From positions 779,418 to 843,417 of the forward strand of contig NZ_FNHW01000001.1 of assembly GCF_900103485.1 (NCBI RefSeq): a DNA stretch of 64,000 nucleotides, written 5' to 3'. The notes beneath the pieces are model-generated. The model did not search any database, was not told the DNA's origin, and worked only from the letters and a program-made list of their open reading frames with translations. Both the position numbers and the translations under genes were made by a program. The stretch is from Fictibacillus solisalsi (GTDB lineage Bacteria; Bacillota; Bacilli; Bacillales; Fictibacillaceae). The stretch's first letter is position 1; every line of letters starts with the position of its first letter. Of the stretch, positions 18,287 to 25,942 are shown one piece after another.

Positions 18287-18956
18287 CCTTCATAACAAAC
18301 AGATCCTCCCCGTTTTTCCACTCCGCATAAAATATCTCTTTAGCTGAGTGGAAGTTTTTCTTCTTGAGCTGTTTGATCAGCCAATCTTCATCAACACCTG
18401 CGGTTGAAAGGTTATCGTAGAGAATCGTTCCATCCATGATCAAGGTAACCGGGAGTGTGGTTGCCTGTTGCTGCAGCTTTAAATCCTGGCGTGTAACCGG
18501 CTGGTTATCGCTTTTGGGAAGAACAGAAATTGAACCATTCGTCTCAAGAATGGCATATTCGATTTCCCTCAGACTGAAATACCCTTTTTGCCTGATCAGG
18601 TTCTGAAGCTGATTGATATCGATTTTGTTTTTACTCATTTGTTTCCGGTCCATTGTTCCCTTTCGAATGACAATAGAAGGAGAACCCTCCAAGATCTTGC
18701 GAAATTTCATGGATTTTTGGGTGAGAATTTCCAATGAGTACATGAGAATACCCCAAACACTGATCGCGAACAATATCATCCAGATATGGACATCGGGGTC
18801 ATACATGGCATTACCAACAAGTTCCCCAAGAATGAGTGCAGATATAAAATCAAAAGGTGTCAATTGGGACAATTGTGTTTTCCCCAGTACTTTTGTCAGG
18901 AAAAATAGAGCGAAAAAGCCCACGACCATTTCAATTGTGATTGTGCCAAGGTTCAT
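18279..18956 (-). CDS. DUF421 membrane protein (YetF/YdfR-like)
   Basis: A 225-residue protein of the DUF421 family. The N-terminal third has three hydrophobic segments (about residues 5-80), with LGKTQLSQLTPFDFISALILGE typical of the family. The soluble C-terminal part holds the YetF-like fold (GSPSIVIRKG … LPVTLIMDGTILYDNL). Members are found with spore-germination functions or as envelope proteins of unknown role. The start is taken at the ATG 18956, where GGGGGA precedes. Confidence 0.85.
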   Translation of the reverse strand: MNLGTITIEMVVGFFALFFLTKVLGKTQLSQLTPFDFISALILGELVGNAMYDPDVHIWMILFAISVWGILMYSLEILTQKSMKFRKILEGSPSIVIRKGTMDRKQMSKNKIDINQLQNLIRQKGYFSLREIEYAILETNGSISVLPKSDNQPVTRQDLKLQQQATTLPVTLIMDGTILYDNLSTAGVDEDWLIKQLKKKNFHSAKEIFYAEWKNGEDLFVMKET

Positions 18957-19029
18957 GATATCCCCCAAAAGATGCGAAATTACCGATAGTGTTCACTATT
19001 AGACTGCAATTTACTCATAAGTGAACAGA

Positions 19030-19069
19030 AAAAAAGCATTGGACCGATTGTCAATCAGTTCAATGCTTT
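19030..19069 (-). terminator. terminator of the yjcH-yjcG-yjcF operon
   Basis: On the minus strand GCATTGAAC…GATT pairs with AATC…GGTCCAATGC and a T-run follows. It overlaps the yjcF stop codon. Confidence 0.75.
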
Positions 19070-19489
19070 TTTCATCGCCACATGAAGAATATTTGCGTCA
19101 GTAAAAGGCTCTTTTGATGTTGTGGTATATCCAAGTTTTTTATAAAAATCCTCTGCCTGTATTTGCGCATATAATGTTAACGCAGGATAGTTCAGCCGTG
19201 CCGCTTCCTTTTCCATTCCCTCCATTAGCATTTCACCAAGGCCTTGCTTGCGATGGTTAGAGAGAATGCAAACCCGTTCCACTTTTCCGCCGTCTTCAAT
19301 GGGGCGCATTCGGCCTGCCCCAATTGGATGATTATTGGCATCATAGAGCACAAAGTGGGTAGCCATATCCTCAAGATGATCGACTTCGAGTTCTTCTGAA
19401 ACTTTTTGTTCGTTAACGAATACCTCTTTTCGAACGGAAAGGGCATCTTTGTATGCTTCATCTTTCGAAGTAATGACTTTAATTTTCAA
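19055..19489 (-). CDS. yjcF: GNAT family N-acetyltransferase (YjcF-like)
   Basis: A 144-residue acetyl-CoA-dependent acyltransferase. ALSVRKEVFVNEQKV near the N-terminus and VERVCILSNHRKQGLGEMLM (about 89-108) contain the acetyl-CoA loop RKQGLG. LNYPALTLYAQIQAEDFYKKLGY is the usual C-terminal block. Its ribosome site lies within the end of yjcG, 2 bp upstream, so it is coupled to it. The order yjcH-yjcG-yjcF is the same as in B. subtilis. Substrate unknown. Confidence 0.88.
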   Translation of the reverse strand: MKIKVITSKDEAYKDALSVRKEVFVNEQKVSEELEVDHLEDMATHFVLYDANNHPIGAGRMRPIEDGGKVERVCILSNHRKQGLGEMLMEGMEKEAARLNYPALTLYAQIQAEDFYKKLGYTTTSKEPFTDANILHVAMKKALN

Positions 19490-19491
19490 CT

Positions 19492-20010
19492 TTATGCTTC
19501 CTTCCCCAGTGTGAATGTTTTATATATGTTCCAGCGGTCTGATTCTTCATCTCGTTTGAGAAGGTGAAATTCATGAACGGTTTCTTCGTATTCCGCTTCC
19601 ACCATTTTCAGACGTTCAAGAACGTCGGCGTGCTCTACATCTGAAAGCTTTTGAGCAAGTGTCAAATGGGGAACGAAATTATAAGGATGTTCATGCTGAA
19701 GCGGTCCTTCGTAAAGCTTTTCATGAAGAGAGCTGAGCTCTTCGGTATTGTTTACTTTTAAATAGATGACATTGTTAACCGGGTGAAAAGAGCTGACCCG
19801 AGAAATATGAATTTTAATAGGAGGAGAAGTCTTGGCCACATTTTCAATATAACTTACAATTTCATTAATTTCAGAATCGCTCGCGACAAACGGATCCTTC
19901 AGGGTAATGTGAGGGTCGATGATCGAATAATGAGGATCATAACGTTTGCGGTACGAATTTATTTTATCTTTCAGGTCTGTAGATGGGAAAATGGCAATAC
20001 CATAGTTCAT
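19492..20010 (-). CDS. yjcG: 2H phosphoesterase / 2'-5' RNA ligase-like protein (YjcG)
   Basis: A 172-residue two-histidine phosphoesterase-fold protein. The two catalytic HxT/S motifs are visible as DPHITLKDPF (about 33-42) and FVPHLTLAQKL (about 112-122). B. subtilis YjcG has the same layout. The family hydrolyses cyclic phosphodiesters or ligates RNA, but the cellular substrate is unknown. ATG behind GGGAGG; middle gene of a three-gene operon. Confidence 0.9.
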   Translation of the reverse strand: MNYGIAIFPSTDLKDKINSYRKRYDPHYSIIDPHITLKDPFVASDSEINEIVSYIENVAKTSPPIKIHISRVSSFHPVNNVIYLKVNNTEELSSLHEKLYEGPLQHEHPYNFVPHLTLAQKLSDVEHADVLERLKMVEAEYEETVHEFHLLKRDEESDRWNIYKTFTLGKEA

Positions 20011-20074
20011 TTGATTTTCCTCCCTTATCTTTTGGATTAGTATATCAAAAATTCTTATAACTTCACAAATTGAA

Positions 20075-20797
20075 TTATTTACTGTAAATAAACTTTAATG
20101 CAGGAACCAAGTTCTTCTGCCAATCCGACCAAAGATGGTTTCCTTCGAATTCTTCATATCGATAGTCGAATCGTTTGCTTGCAAATTCCCTGGCCAATTG
20201 CCGGTTGGGTGTCAGAAAGTCCTTTACACCGCTAGGCGATTCAAAATCGTCTTCTTTTGTTCCTACAGCGTGGTAAAGCTTCAGCAATTCATATCCTGAA
20301 AAGGAATACAGAAGGTCCAGCACCTTCGGATCAATAAAAGGTGACTGCAAAATCAACTGGCCAAACGTACGTGGAAAGGTTAAACCGCAAACAAGTGAAA
20401 TATACCCTCCTAGTGAATCACCAATCAAGCACATGCCGGAACCCAGGAGAAAAGTGTTGAATTCTTGATTAATGTAAGGTGGCAGTTCTTTTGACATAAA
20501 CCTCAGGTAGGCGGCATGTTTTGATCCATTTGGGTGGTACTTTTCATGTCTGTCCTCTCCGCGTTGATGAGCAATTCCTATAATGACTAAGGGCTCAATA
20601 TCCTGTGACTGAATCAATTCATCCGCTGTGGATGCGAGTCTTCCCAACTGAAAATAATCCGGGCCATCCTGCGCGATCAGCACCGGGTATTTTTTTAAGG
20701 TGGTAAATGACGGTGGATAATAGACCAATAGAGGAACCTGTTCGTTCAGCTCCTTGCTGTTCAGGGTTTGTTCCTCGATAGTACCTTTAAATGGCAT
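20075..20797 (-). CDS. yjcH: esterase of the YjcH/IroE type (alpha/beta hydrolase)
   Basis: A 240-residue alpha/beta hydrolase of the putative-esterase family. The nucleophile elbow is LIGDSLGGYIS (S in GDSLGG, about residue 125), and NHLWSDWQ near the C-terminus supplies the catalytic histidine. No signal peptide, so cytoplasmic. It precedes yjcG by 64 bp. The natural substrate is unknown; ester or siderophore hydrolysis is the family theme. Confidence 0.85.
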   Translation of the reverse strand: MPFKGTIEEQTLNSKELNEQVPLLVYYPPSFTTLKKYPVLIAQDGPDYFQLGRLASTADELIQSQDIEPLVIIGIAHQRGEDRHEKYHPNGSKHAAYLRFMSKELPPYINQEFNTFLLGSGMCLIGDSLGGYISLVCGLTFPRTFGQLILQSPFIDPKVLDLLYSFSGYELLKLYHAVGTKEDDFESPSGVKDFLTPNRQLAREFASKRFDYRYEEFEGNHLWSDWQKNLVPALKFIYSK

Positions 20798-20927
20798 ACT
20801 GGATTCTCCTATCTTGAAAAGAGCGCTTTCATAGCATTCGTTTTATTTTATCATACAGTGGTATAATGTAATCAAGATTTTATGATTATTGTGCAAAAAT
20901 CCAAGGAAAGCACAAGAGGTGAACAAA

Positions 20928-21482
20928 ATGACAAAGAGAGTACACAGCCGGGATGTAGAAGCAGCCGCGAGAGCAATGCTTGCTGAACGAGGTGTCACCA
21001 TACCGGATATTGCTGAAATTGTATTTGAAATGCAGTCACCGTTCTCTCCTAAATTAACGATGACCGAGTGTATTGAAAGTGTAGATAAAGTACTGACAAA
21101 ACGGGAAATTCAGCATGCTCTGCTCGTGGGCATCGAACTGGATAAATTGGCAGAGAAAAAAATGCTTTCTGAACCATTGCAGTCTATTGTTGAAATGGAT
21201 GAAGGCCTTTTTGGCGTGGACGAGACGATTGCGCTAGGAGCGGTTTTTGGTTACGGAAGTATTGCAGTAACCACATTCGGACATCTAGACAAGTACAAAC
21301 TGGGAATCATCCGAAAGCTGGATACGAAAACAAATGAAGGTGTCCATACATTTCTTGACGATCTGGTTGCCAGCATTGCCGCCAATGCCTCCAGCCGTCT
21401 TGCCCATCGGCTGAGAGACCAGGAGGAGCGATTGACCATGGAAGAAATCGCTCTGAACGACCAGGAAGAAAAAATAGGCTAA
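20928..21482 (+). CDS. phosphatidylglycerophosphatase A-like protein (YutG family)
   Basis: A 184-residue PgpA-domain protein closely resembling B. subtilis YutG: the region VLTKREIQHALLVGIELDKLAEKKMLSEPLQ and HTFLDDLVASIAANASSRLAHR match the family closely. Unlike membrane-bound PgpA of Gram-negatives, this form has no clear transmembrane segments. The ATG at 20928 follows AGAGGTG. Single gene ending in a clear terminator. The in vivo substrate is uncertain. Confidence 0.85.
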   Translation: MTKRVHSRDVEAAARAMLAERGVTIPDIAEIVFEMQSPFSPKLTMTECIESVDKVLTKREIQHALLVGIELDKLAEKKMLSEPLQSIVEMDEGLFGVDETIALGAVFGYGSIAVTTFGHLDKYKLGIIRKLDTKTNEGVHTFLDDLVASIAANASSRLAHRLRDQEERLTMEEIALNDQEEKIG

Positions 21483-21483
21483 C

Positions 21484-21515
21484 AAAGCTGTCCTAATCAG
21501 GACAGCTTTCCTTTT
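21484..21515 (+). terminator. intrinsic terminator
   Basis: AAAGCTGTCC and GGACAGCTTT form a 10-bp stem just after the YutG-like gene, with a T-rich tail. Confidence 0.85.
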
Positions 21516-21599
21516 ACCCATTTTTCCAAATAGACTGACCAAGTATAGCTTATCTACATATGGTAATAATGTGTAAACTTTAAAGAAGGGAAAATGCAT

Positions 21600-22331
21600 A
21601 TGATAAATAGAATGTACCCGTATGGCCAGGGGGCAGGATATGGTTATGGACAGGGAAGCAATCCGAACATGTATCCAAATATGAACTACCCTAATCCTAA
21701 CATAAGCCCAAATATGAATTATCCGGTCAGCCCCAACATGAACTATCCGGTAAGTCCTAACATGAATGTGAATATCCCAATACAGCCTAAAATGCCAAAT
21801 ATGGGCTTTGACAAGTATCCAAAAGAGGAGAAAAAGACCGAAGTCAGCCCGGTGGAAGAAACGAAAGCGAACAACTTCCTCGGTACTACAGATACTCTTT
21901 CAGTCTGTCCTTGCCCGCCTGGTGAAAATGTTTGGGCTTCACTGGTCAATCCGGCAAGCTCTAACGTTGATATCTCCCTGCAGCGGATTACCATCTCAAA
22001 TATGACCTGTAATCCAATGGTCGCTAAAATCTTTTTCAAGCCGACGCTGCCGTTTAACGGCAAAATGTCTTCAAATGTAACACCGGCTGATCTCACAAAA
22101 AATCCACCCGATCGGCCAAAAGGACAAATCCAGTACGGAATTCTCCCTAATTCACCTGTCAATGGAACAATCGCTGCAACACGGGTAATACCGGCCAATA
22201 CTTCGATTACTGTAGATCTCGATGGCCTGTGGGTAATCGGCCAGGGAACAAACGTTATGGTTTACCTGACCGCACATTGTAACGACTGCAATTTAAGATC
22301 CGTTGTTTCCTTTGAGTGGGAAGAAAAATAA
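21600..22331 (+). CDS. repeat-bearing probable spore-surface protein (DUF6143-like C-terminal domain)
   Basis: A 243-residue protein. The N-terminus is rich in Gly, Tyr, Asn and Pro with tandem SPNMNYPV units (about residues 35-60). A Cys-containing C-terminal domain (about 100-243) begins CPCPPGENVWASLVNPASS and looks like a compact beta-sandwich; it reminds me of DUF6143, but I am not certain. There is no signal peptide. The ATG at 21600 lies 9 bases after AAGAAGGG. Pro/Asn/Tyr repeats plus Cys are common in coat and crust proteins. Confidence 0.55.
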   Translation: MINRMYPYGQGAGYGYGQGSNPNMYPNMNYPNPNISPNMNYPVSPNMNYPVSPNMNVNIPIQPKMPNMGFDKYPKEEKKTEVSPVEETKANNFLGTTDTLSVCPCPPGENVWASLVNPASSNVDISLQRITISNMTCNPMVAKIFFKPTLPFNGKMSSNVTPADLTKNPPDRPKGQIQYGILPNSPVNGTIAATRVIPANTSITVDLDGLWVIGQGTNVMVYLTAHCNDCNLRSVVSFEWEEK

Positions 22332-22453
22332 AGGACCCAAAAATGGCCCTGATCTTCAGGGTCTATTTCTTTTTAAATGTTTTTTTGTCAAAAGGGGTTG
22401 TCAAGATTGCTAATTATGAGATATAATTCTATTTGTCCGATACATAATTAATT

Positions 22454-22529
22454 GATCCGATAGCTCAGCTGGGAGAGCGCTACCTTGACAGGGTAGAGGT
22501 CGGGGGTTCGAACCCCTCTCGGGTCACCA
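22454..22529 (+). tRNA. tRNA-Val (anticodon GAC)
   Basis: A 76-base cloverleaf with encoded CCA. The acceptor arm GATCCGA pairs with TCGGGTC (one G-T). The anticodon stem CTACC/GGTAG holds the loop TTGACAG, giving anticodon GAC. The T-arm is intact (GGGGGTTCGAACCCCTC). Its 3' half is the left attachment site of the element that follows. Confidence 0.97.
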
Positions 22530-22531
22530 TA
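22482..22531 (+). repeat. attL: 50-bp direct repeat within tRNA-Val
   Basis: The segment from the anticodon loop to two bases past the CCA is repeated exactly at 32543-32592. This is the usual core and identity block left when a tyrosine integrase inserts an element into a tRNA 3' end and rebuilds the gene. Confidence 0.95.
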
Positions 22532-22639
22532 CATACTTTAAGCTAAACAAGCACAGAGTTCACATCGTGGACTCTTTTTTGCCTTCTTAGGACGCTGTAC
22601 ATGGTTAACTCCAGACAGTGAACTAAGGAGGTTTTTTTT

Positions 22640-23554
22640 ATGGCTTCAATTGAAATGATTCAAAAGGAGTTCCTTGCTGAGAAGAAGTACCAAGGACTCA
22701 CATCCAACTCACTCCAGTCTTACATTGATTTCTTTAAGCTTTGGAATGATTGGCTAACTCAAGAGGGACTTGAGAGAATTGACCAGCTCAACAGTAGGAA
22801 CTCAAAGGCTTTTCTCATGTGGTGCATGGAGGAGAGAGGAAACAAACCAAAGACAGTAAACACGAAGTTAAAGCTCATGAGGGCTTTCTCAAAGTGGCTT
22901 TGTGAGGAGCAACTCATTGAGATTCCTTTTACCAAAGGAGTAAAAGCACAGAGAGAGGATGACTCACCAAAGATTCTTGCTGAGGGAGACCTTAGAGATG
23001 TACTGAGACACCTGAGAAGACAGCATAGAAGAGAACATAGCTTTACAGCACGAAGGAATTACACCCTCATTCTTTTCTTGGCTGGTACTGGTTTAAGGCT
23101 CTCTGAGTTGTGCTCATTGAACTGGAATGACATTAACTTTGAGGATTCACTCATTACCATTAGAACTAGTAAGTCAAGAAGGACTCAATCAGTGCCCTTG
23201 AGTGACAGCCTGAGAGCGGAACTCTTGGATTACAAACATTACCTTGAGAAGAACTTTGAGAAGCTTCCTTTATCAGTCTTTTGCACGAAGGAAGGAAGAC
23301 AACTCAGGAAAGATTCAGTTCAGAACGTGTTCAAGAGGTTAAGAACCAGTGTTGGACTTGAGGGGTACTTCTCACCGCATACACTCAGGAACTTCTTCAT
23401 TAAAGGTTTGTTAAAGGGAGGAGCCAACCTCAGACAGGCTCAACTTTTAGCCAGGCATTCTAAGATTGAAATTACGAGACAGTACGTTGGCTACTTTAGC
23501 CATGAATTGAAAGACTCTTTAGATGAAACAAATCCATTAAGAGGATTACTTTAA
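22640..23554 (+). CDS. tyrosine recombinase / integrase
   Basis: A 304-residue XerC/XerD-like integrase. The N-terminal SAM-like DNA-binding domain covers about 1-95. The catalytic set is the Arg in TGLRLSEL (about 150), the Lys in SKSRRTQSVPL, HTLRNFF (HxxR, about 250), the His in LLARHSK and the nucleophile Tyr in ITRQYVGYF. It starts 108 bp past attL behind AAGGAGG and should insert and excise this element at tRNA-Val. No separate excisionase is recognised; one of the small proteins that follow could serve. Confidence 0.95.
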   Translation: MASIEMIQKEFLAEKKYQGLTSNSLQSYIDFFKLWNDWLTQEGLERIDQLNSRNSKAFLMWCMEERGNKPKTVNTKLKLMRAFSKWLCEEQLIEIPFTKGVKAQREDDSPKILAEGDLRDVLRHLRRQHRREHSFTARRNYTLILFLAGTGLRLSELCSLNWNDINFEDSLITIRTSKSRRTQSVPLSDSLRAELLDYKHYLEKNFEKLPLSVFCTKEGRQLRKDSVQNVFKRLRTSVGLEGYFSPHTLRNFFIKGLLKGGANLRQAQLLARHSKIEITRQYVGYFSHELKDSLDETNPLRGLL

Positions 23555-23569
23555 GGGAGGAACTCAAAA

Positions 23570-23893
23570 ATGATGATGAAAATTAACCGATTAGGAAACT
23601 TACTTGTTGTTAAAGTCCTTGATACAGATTTTGTTCTCAGAGTTCACTCCTTTGGGGTAGAAGCCTACATTGTGACTGATGGAGTACAATCTGCTTCTCA
23701 GGAAGTGCCAGCTACAGGGAGGGAGCTTCTGGAGGTTACTTGTGAGACTCTCCTTGAAATGGTACTCAATGAGCTGTTCTTAGACCTTGAAGAGGGAACT
23801 GATGAACTAGTGGATGCTCTTCAAGATGAAGTGCAAGGGTACTTAGTGAAGCTGGTTCAAGAAGGCTCTAATGCTCCTCGGTTTGTTTGTTGA
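23570..23893 (+). CDS. small acidic protein of unknown function
   Basis: A 107-residue acidic protein with no family recognised. It reads MMMKINRLGNLLVVKVLDTDFVLRVHSF at the start, then a Glu/Leu-rich helical C-terminal half. ATG behind GGGAGG, 15 bp after the integrase, so the two are co-transcribed. Possibly an integrase accessory protein, by position only. Confidence 0.6.
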   Translation: MMMKINRLGNLLVVKVLDTDFVLRVHSFGVEAYIVTDGVQSASQEVPATGRELLEVTCETLLEMVLNELFLDLEEGTDELVDALQDEVQGYLVKLVQEGSNAPRFVC

Positions 23894-24098
23894 GATGGAA
23901 CACATGTACTTCCACTCACCGATCAAAATGTGGAAGAAAGGAAACAGGATTGTAATTGTGGTGGAACTCCTTGAAGCTGTTCTCTCGGTTACTCCTGAGA
24001 GTCACCCTAGACAGTTTGCAAAGCTCCAGAGGATACTTGATGGAGAGGAAGTTTTACCCTTCATTACGTATACCATTACTATAGAAGAAACAGACTGA
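23871..24098 (+). CDS. small protein of unknown function, translationally coupled
   Basis: A 75-residue protein. The ATG at 23871 has AAGAAGG at good spacing and overlaps the previous gene by 23 bp. A second in-frame ATG at 23895, just after the stop of that gene, is also possible. No known domain. The stop codon lies inside a GAGCTGGCTC motif that begins the transcription end signal. Confidence 0.5.
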   Translation: MLLGLFVEMEHMYFHSPIKMWKKGNRIVIVVELLEAVLSVTPESHPRQFAKLQRILDGEEVLPFITYTITIEETD

Positions 24099-24127
24099 GC
24101 TGGCTCATTACGAGCTGGCTTTTTTTG
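24096..24127 (+). terminator. probable terminator with GAGCTGGCTC motif
   Basis: Two direct copies of GAGCTGGCT, each partly self-complementary (GAGC-TG-GCTC), are followed by seven T. It ends the integrase operon. The hairpin is short, so confidence is moderate. Confidence 0.45.
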
Positions 24128-24520
24128 TTTGACCTCACAGGAAGCCCTCTGAGGAGCCTAGTTAGTTACCCAACTTGTAGCATTAGCAGAGCAGTAAACT
24201 CCTCACAGAGAGCCACTGAGAGCCTTGTTTAATGTGTACTCAGCAGCTTACTTCCCCATGTACGCCTTGGAGTTTTTCCACCTGAGGACCAGACAAGTAG
24301 ACTACACGATTCGTAACCTACATGAACCCTGTACAGTTGGTGTAGCGTCCAAGTTAACCGCATGAGAGCGGGCTTTCTCATTGTTACTCTTTGAGTTTAA
24401 CTTGAGAGCTGGCTGGCTCAAGGTGAGACTCCAAAAATTATGAAAGGGTGGGGTACTTCTAAACTCTCATGTAGACATTTTTAGATGAGGTGAATTTCAC
24501 AGATGTCACTTTTAAAAAAA
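24128..24520. other. non-coding stretch with repeated inverted motifs
   Basis: No convincing gene in this 390 bp. It contains ATGAGA…TCTCAT around GCGGGCTT (about 24362-24380) and TTGAG…CTCAA around AGCTGGCTGG (24403-24420), related to the GAGCTGGCTC motif found elsewhere in the element. It may hold an RNA, a replication origin or regulatory sites; none can be confirmed by eye. Confidence 0.4.
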
Positions 24521-24524
24521 AAAT

Positions 24525-24556
24525 CCCCCCAAGAGTCAAACTTGGGAGGGGTTTAA
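24525..24556 (-). terminator. terminator of the opposite-strand accessory operon
   Basis: On the minus strand CCCTCCCAAG and CTTGGGGGG form a stem around TTTGACTC followed by a run of about ten T. Confidence 0.8.
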
Positions 24557-24604
24557 AGAGGAGCCAGTTGCTTTAAATTAACCTTTATTTTCAGGTTCAA
24601 CGTG

Positions 24605-25348
24605 TTAAAATTCCTTACATGCCTTAATTTCGTCCTCAATCTGTTCTAAAAGCTCCTCAAGGTATTTTACAAGGTTGCTTTCCTTAGCACTAAGGAGCAT
24701 TGCCCGCTGTATTGAACTATTTACTCTGAAATCAAGCTCAAGTTTAAGCCATTCATCCTTTTCTGATGCATTTAAACCTTCAAGAACATTTTTTTCTTTC
24801 AGCTCTTCAATTCTAAACTCGGCTGACAGGTACTCGTAATCTAACGTCTTGTACAATTGTTTGAAGAAAGATTTCTTATCAATTAATTCTAACTGAAATC
24901 CTATGTCTTCAATTCGATCTAAATATCGCCAATTATCTTCATCCAGAGCTATAAAAGTTATTGTTTCCCCCTTTTCTTGTTGCTCCCCTGAGCTAGTCAT
25001 TTCAAAAGCTTGCTCCAGGCTATAAATCATGTTTCTTAGTTCAATTTTCATTCGAGCCAGAGCAGGTAACTGATTAATTTTTTTAGATCTCATACTTTCT
25101 TCCATTACCAATCTTTGTTCCATTAGTGATATTTCAGTTTGTTTCTTTAATTGTGAGCTGGCAACAAAGTAAGCTACAACTGCACTGACAATTCCTCCTG
25201 TGTAGTTTCCCCAGAAAGAGAGCCAATTGTCTGAGCTCCCAAACACTGAAGGTACCCTTGCAAGGAACAGTGTGTAGTTAACCAATACTGGAAACAGTAG
25301 AATTGAAGCTACAGAGATGATTATTGTTTTTGGACTTAAACGAAACAT
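24605..25348 (-). CDS. membrane-anchored coiled-coil protein, paralogue of the gene at 25943
   Basis: A 247-residue protein of unknown family. Residues about 8-28 and 43-65 are two transmembrane helices joined by a short loop; the second lies in the motif NWLSFWGNYTGGIVSAVVAYFVA. The remaining 180 residues are charged, helical and cytoplasmic. The layout of two helices with a G-rich second helix followed by a helical domain is reminiscent of putative phage abortive-infection membrane proteins, but I cannot claim homology. ATG behind AAAGGAGAAA. Last gene of the minus-strand operon. Confidence 0.7.
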   Translation of the reverse strand: MFRLSPKTIIISVASILLFPVLVNYTLFLARVPSVFGSSDNWLSFWGNYTGGIVSAVVAYFVASSQLKKQTEISLMEQRLVMEESMRSKKINQLPALARMKIELRNMIYSLEQAFEMTSSGEQQEKGETITFIALDEDNWRYLDRIEDIGFQLELIDKKSFFKQLYKTLDYEYLSAEFRIEELKEKNVLEGLNASEKDEWLKLELDFRVNSSIQRAMLLSAKESNLVKYLEELLEQIEDEIKACKEF

Positions 25349-25425
25349 TGTATTTCTCCTTTATCGTGTGTTTTTACTTAGAAGCAAAAAGGAGGGGCTC
25401 CCTTAGAAGCTCCACCTCAAGTAGT

Positions 25426-25578
25426 TCATTCCTTTTCAAGCATTCTCTCAAAGCAACCTTCACAAGTACTCATTTCACGTTCTTTCCAATCACGAAGTAC
25501 AGCTCCACATTTAAGGCATGTTTCAAGATGACGTGTTCTGTCTTGTTCTTCGATAAGTTTATCCTTTTCTCTACCCAT
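25426..25578 (-). CDS. 50-residue zinc-ribbon-like protein
   Basis: A short protein starting MGREKDKLIEEQDRTRH with two CxxC pairs (CLKC at 21-24 and CEGC at 39-42), a probable zinc ribbon. The ATG at 25578 has AGGAGGAAAC in front. It lies between the 83-residue protein and the second membrane protein on the same strand. Too short for a family call; DNA, RNA or protein binding is the general expectation for such a fold. Confidence 0.6.
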   Translation of the reverse strand: MGREKDKLIEEQDRTRHLETCLKCGAVLRDWKEREMSTCEGCFERMLEKE

Positions 25579-25595
25579 GATGTTTCCTCCTAGTT

Positions 25596-25847
25596 TTAGT
25601 CTTTACTTAGCGCTTCAACAAGCTTCTCGTTTTCAGAAGGAGAGTCTGTATCAATCTTGAAGATAAGGTCAGCAATCATCTTTTTTAGTTCAATGATGTT
25701 TGTTGCTAAATAGCCATCCATTCTTGAGCTGGTTAACTCGTAAATTCTACCGCTTTCTAAGTCATGGAGTTTGTTTTTAATGTCTAAAATTTCCCTACTG
25801 TACCTCTCAGTGATTCCTAGTACTTTTGTGACTTCTGTCTCACTCAT
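25596..25847 (-). CDS. small helical protein of unknown function
   Basis: An 83-residue protein. The N-terminus TEVTKVLGITERYSREIL could be a helix-turn-helix, followed by a helical, acidic tail (LKKMIADLIFKI…). ATG behind GGAGAGGAAC. Third gene from the end of the minus-strand operon, 17 bp before the zinc-ribbon gene. It could be the regulator or a subunit of the module formed with the two membrane proteins. Confidence 0.6.
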   Translation of the reverse strand: MSETEVTKVLGITERYSREILDIKNKLHDLESGRIYELTSSRMDGYLATNIIELKKMIADLIFKIDTDSPSENEKLVEALSKD

Positions 25848-25942
25848 TAGTTCCTCTCCTCAGATTAAATTCTATGTAACCACTACTTTAGTTCTGTAAA
25901 TGATTTCTAATTCCTTCTTGTCTGTGAGTTGTAACTACTCAG

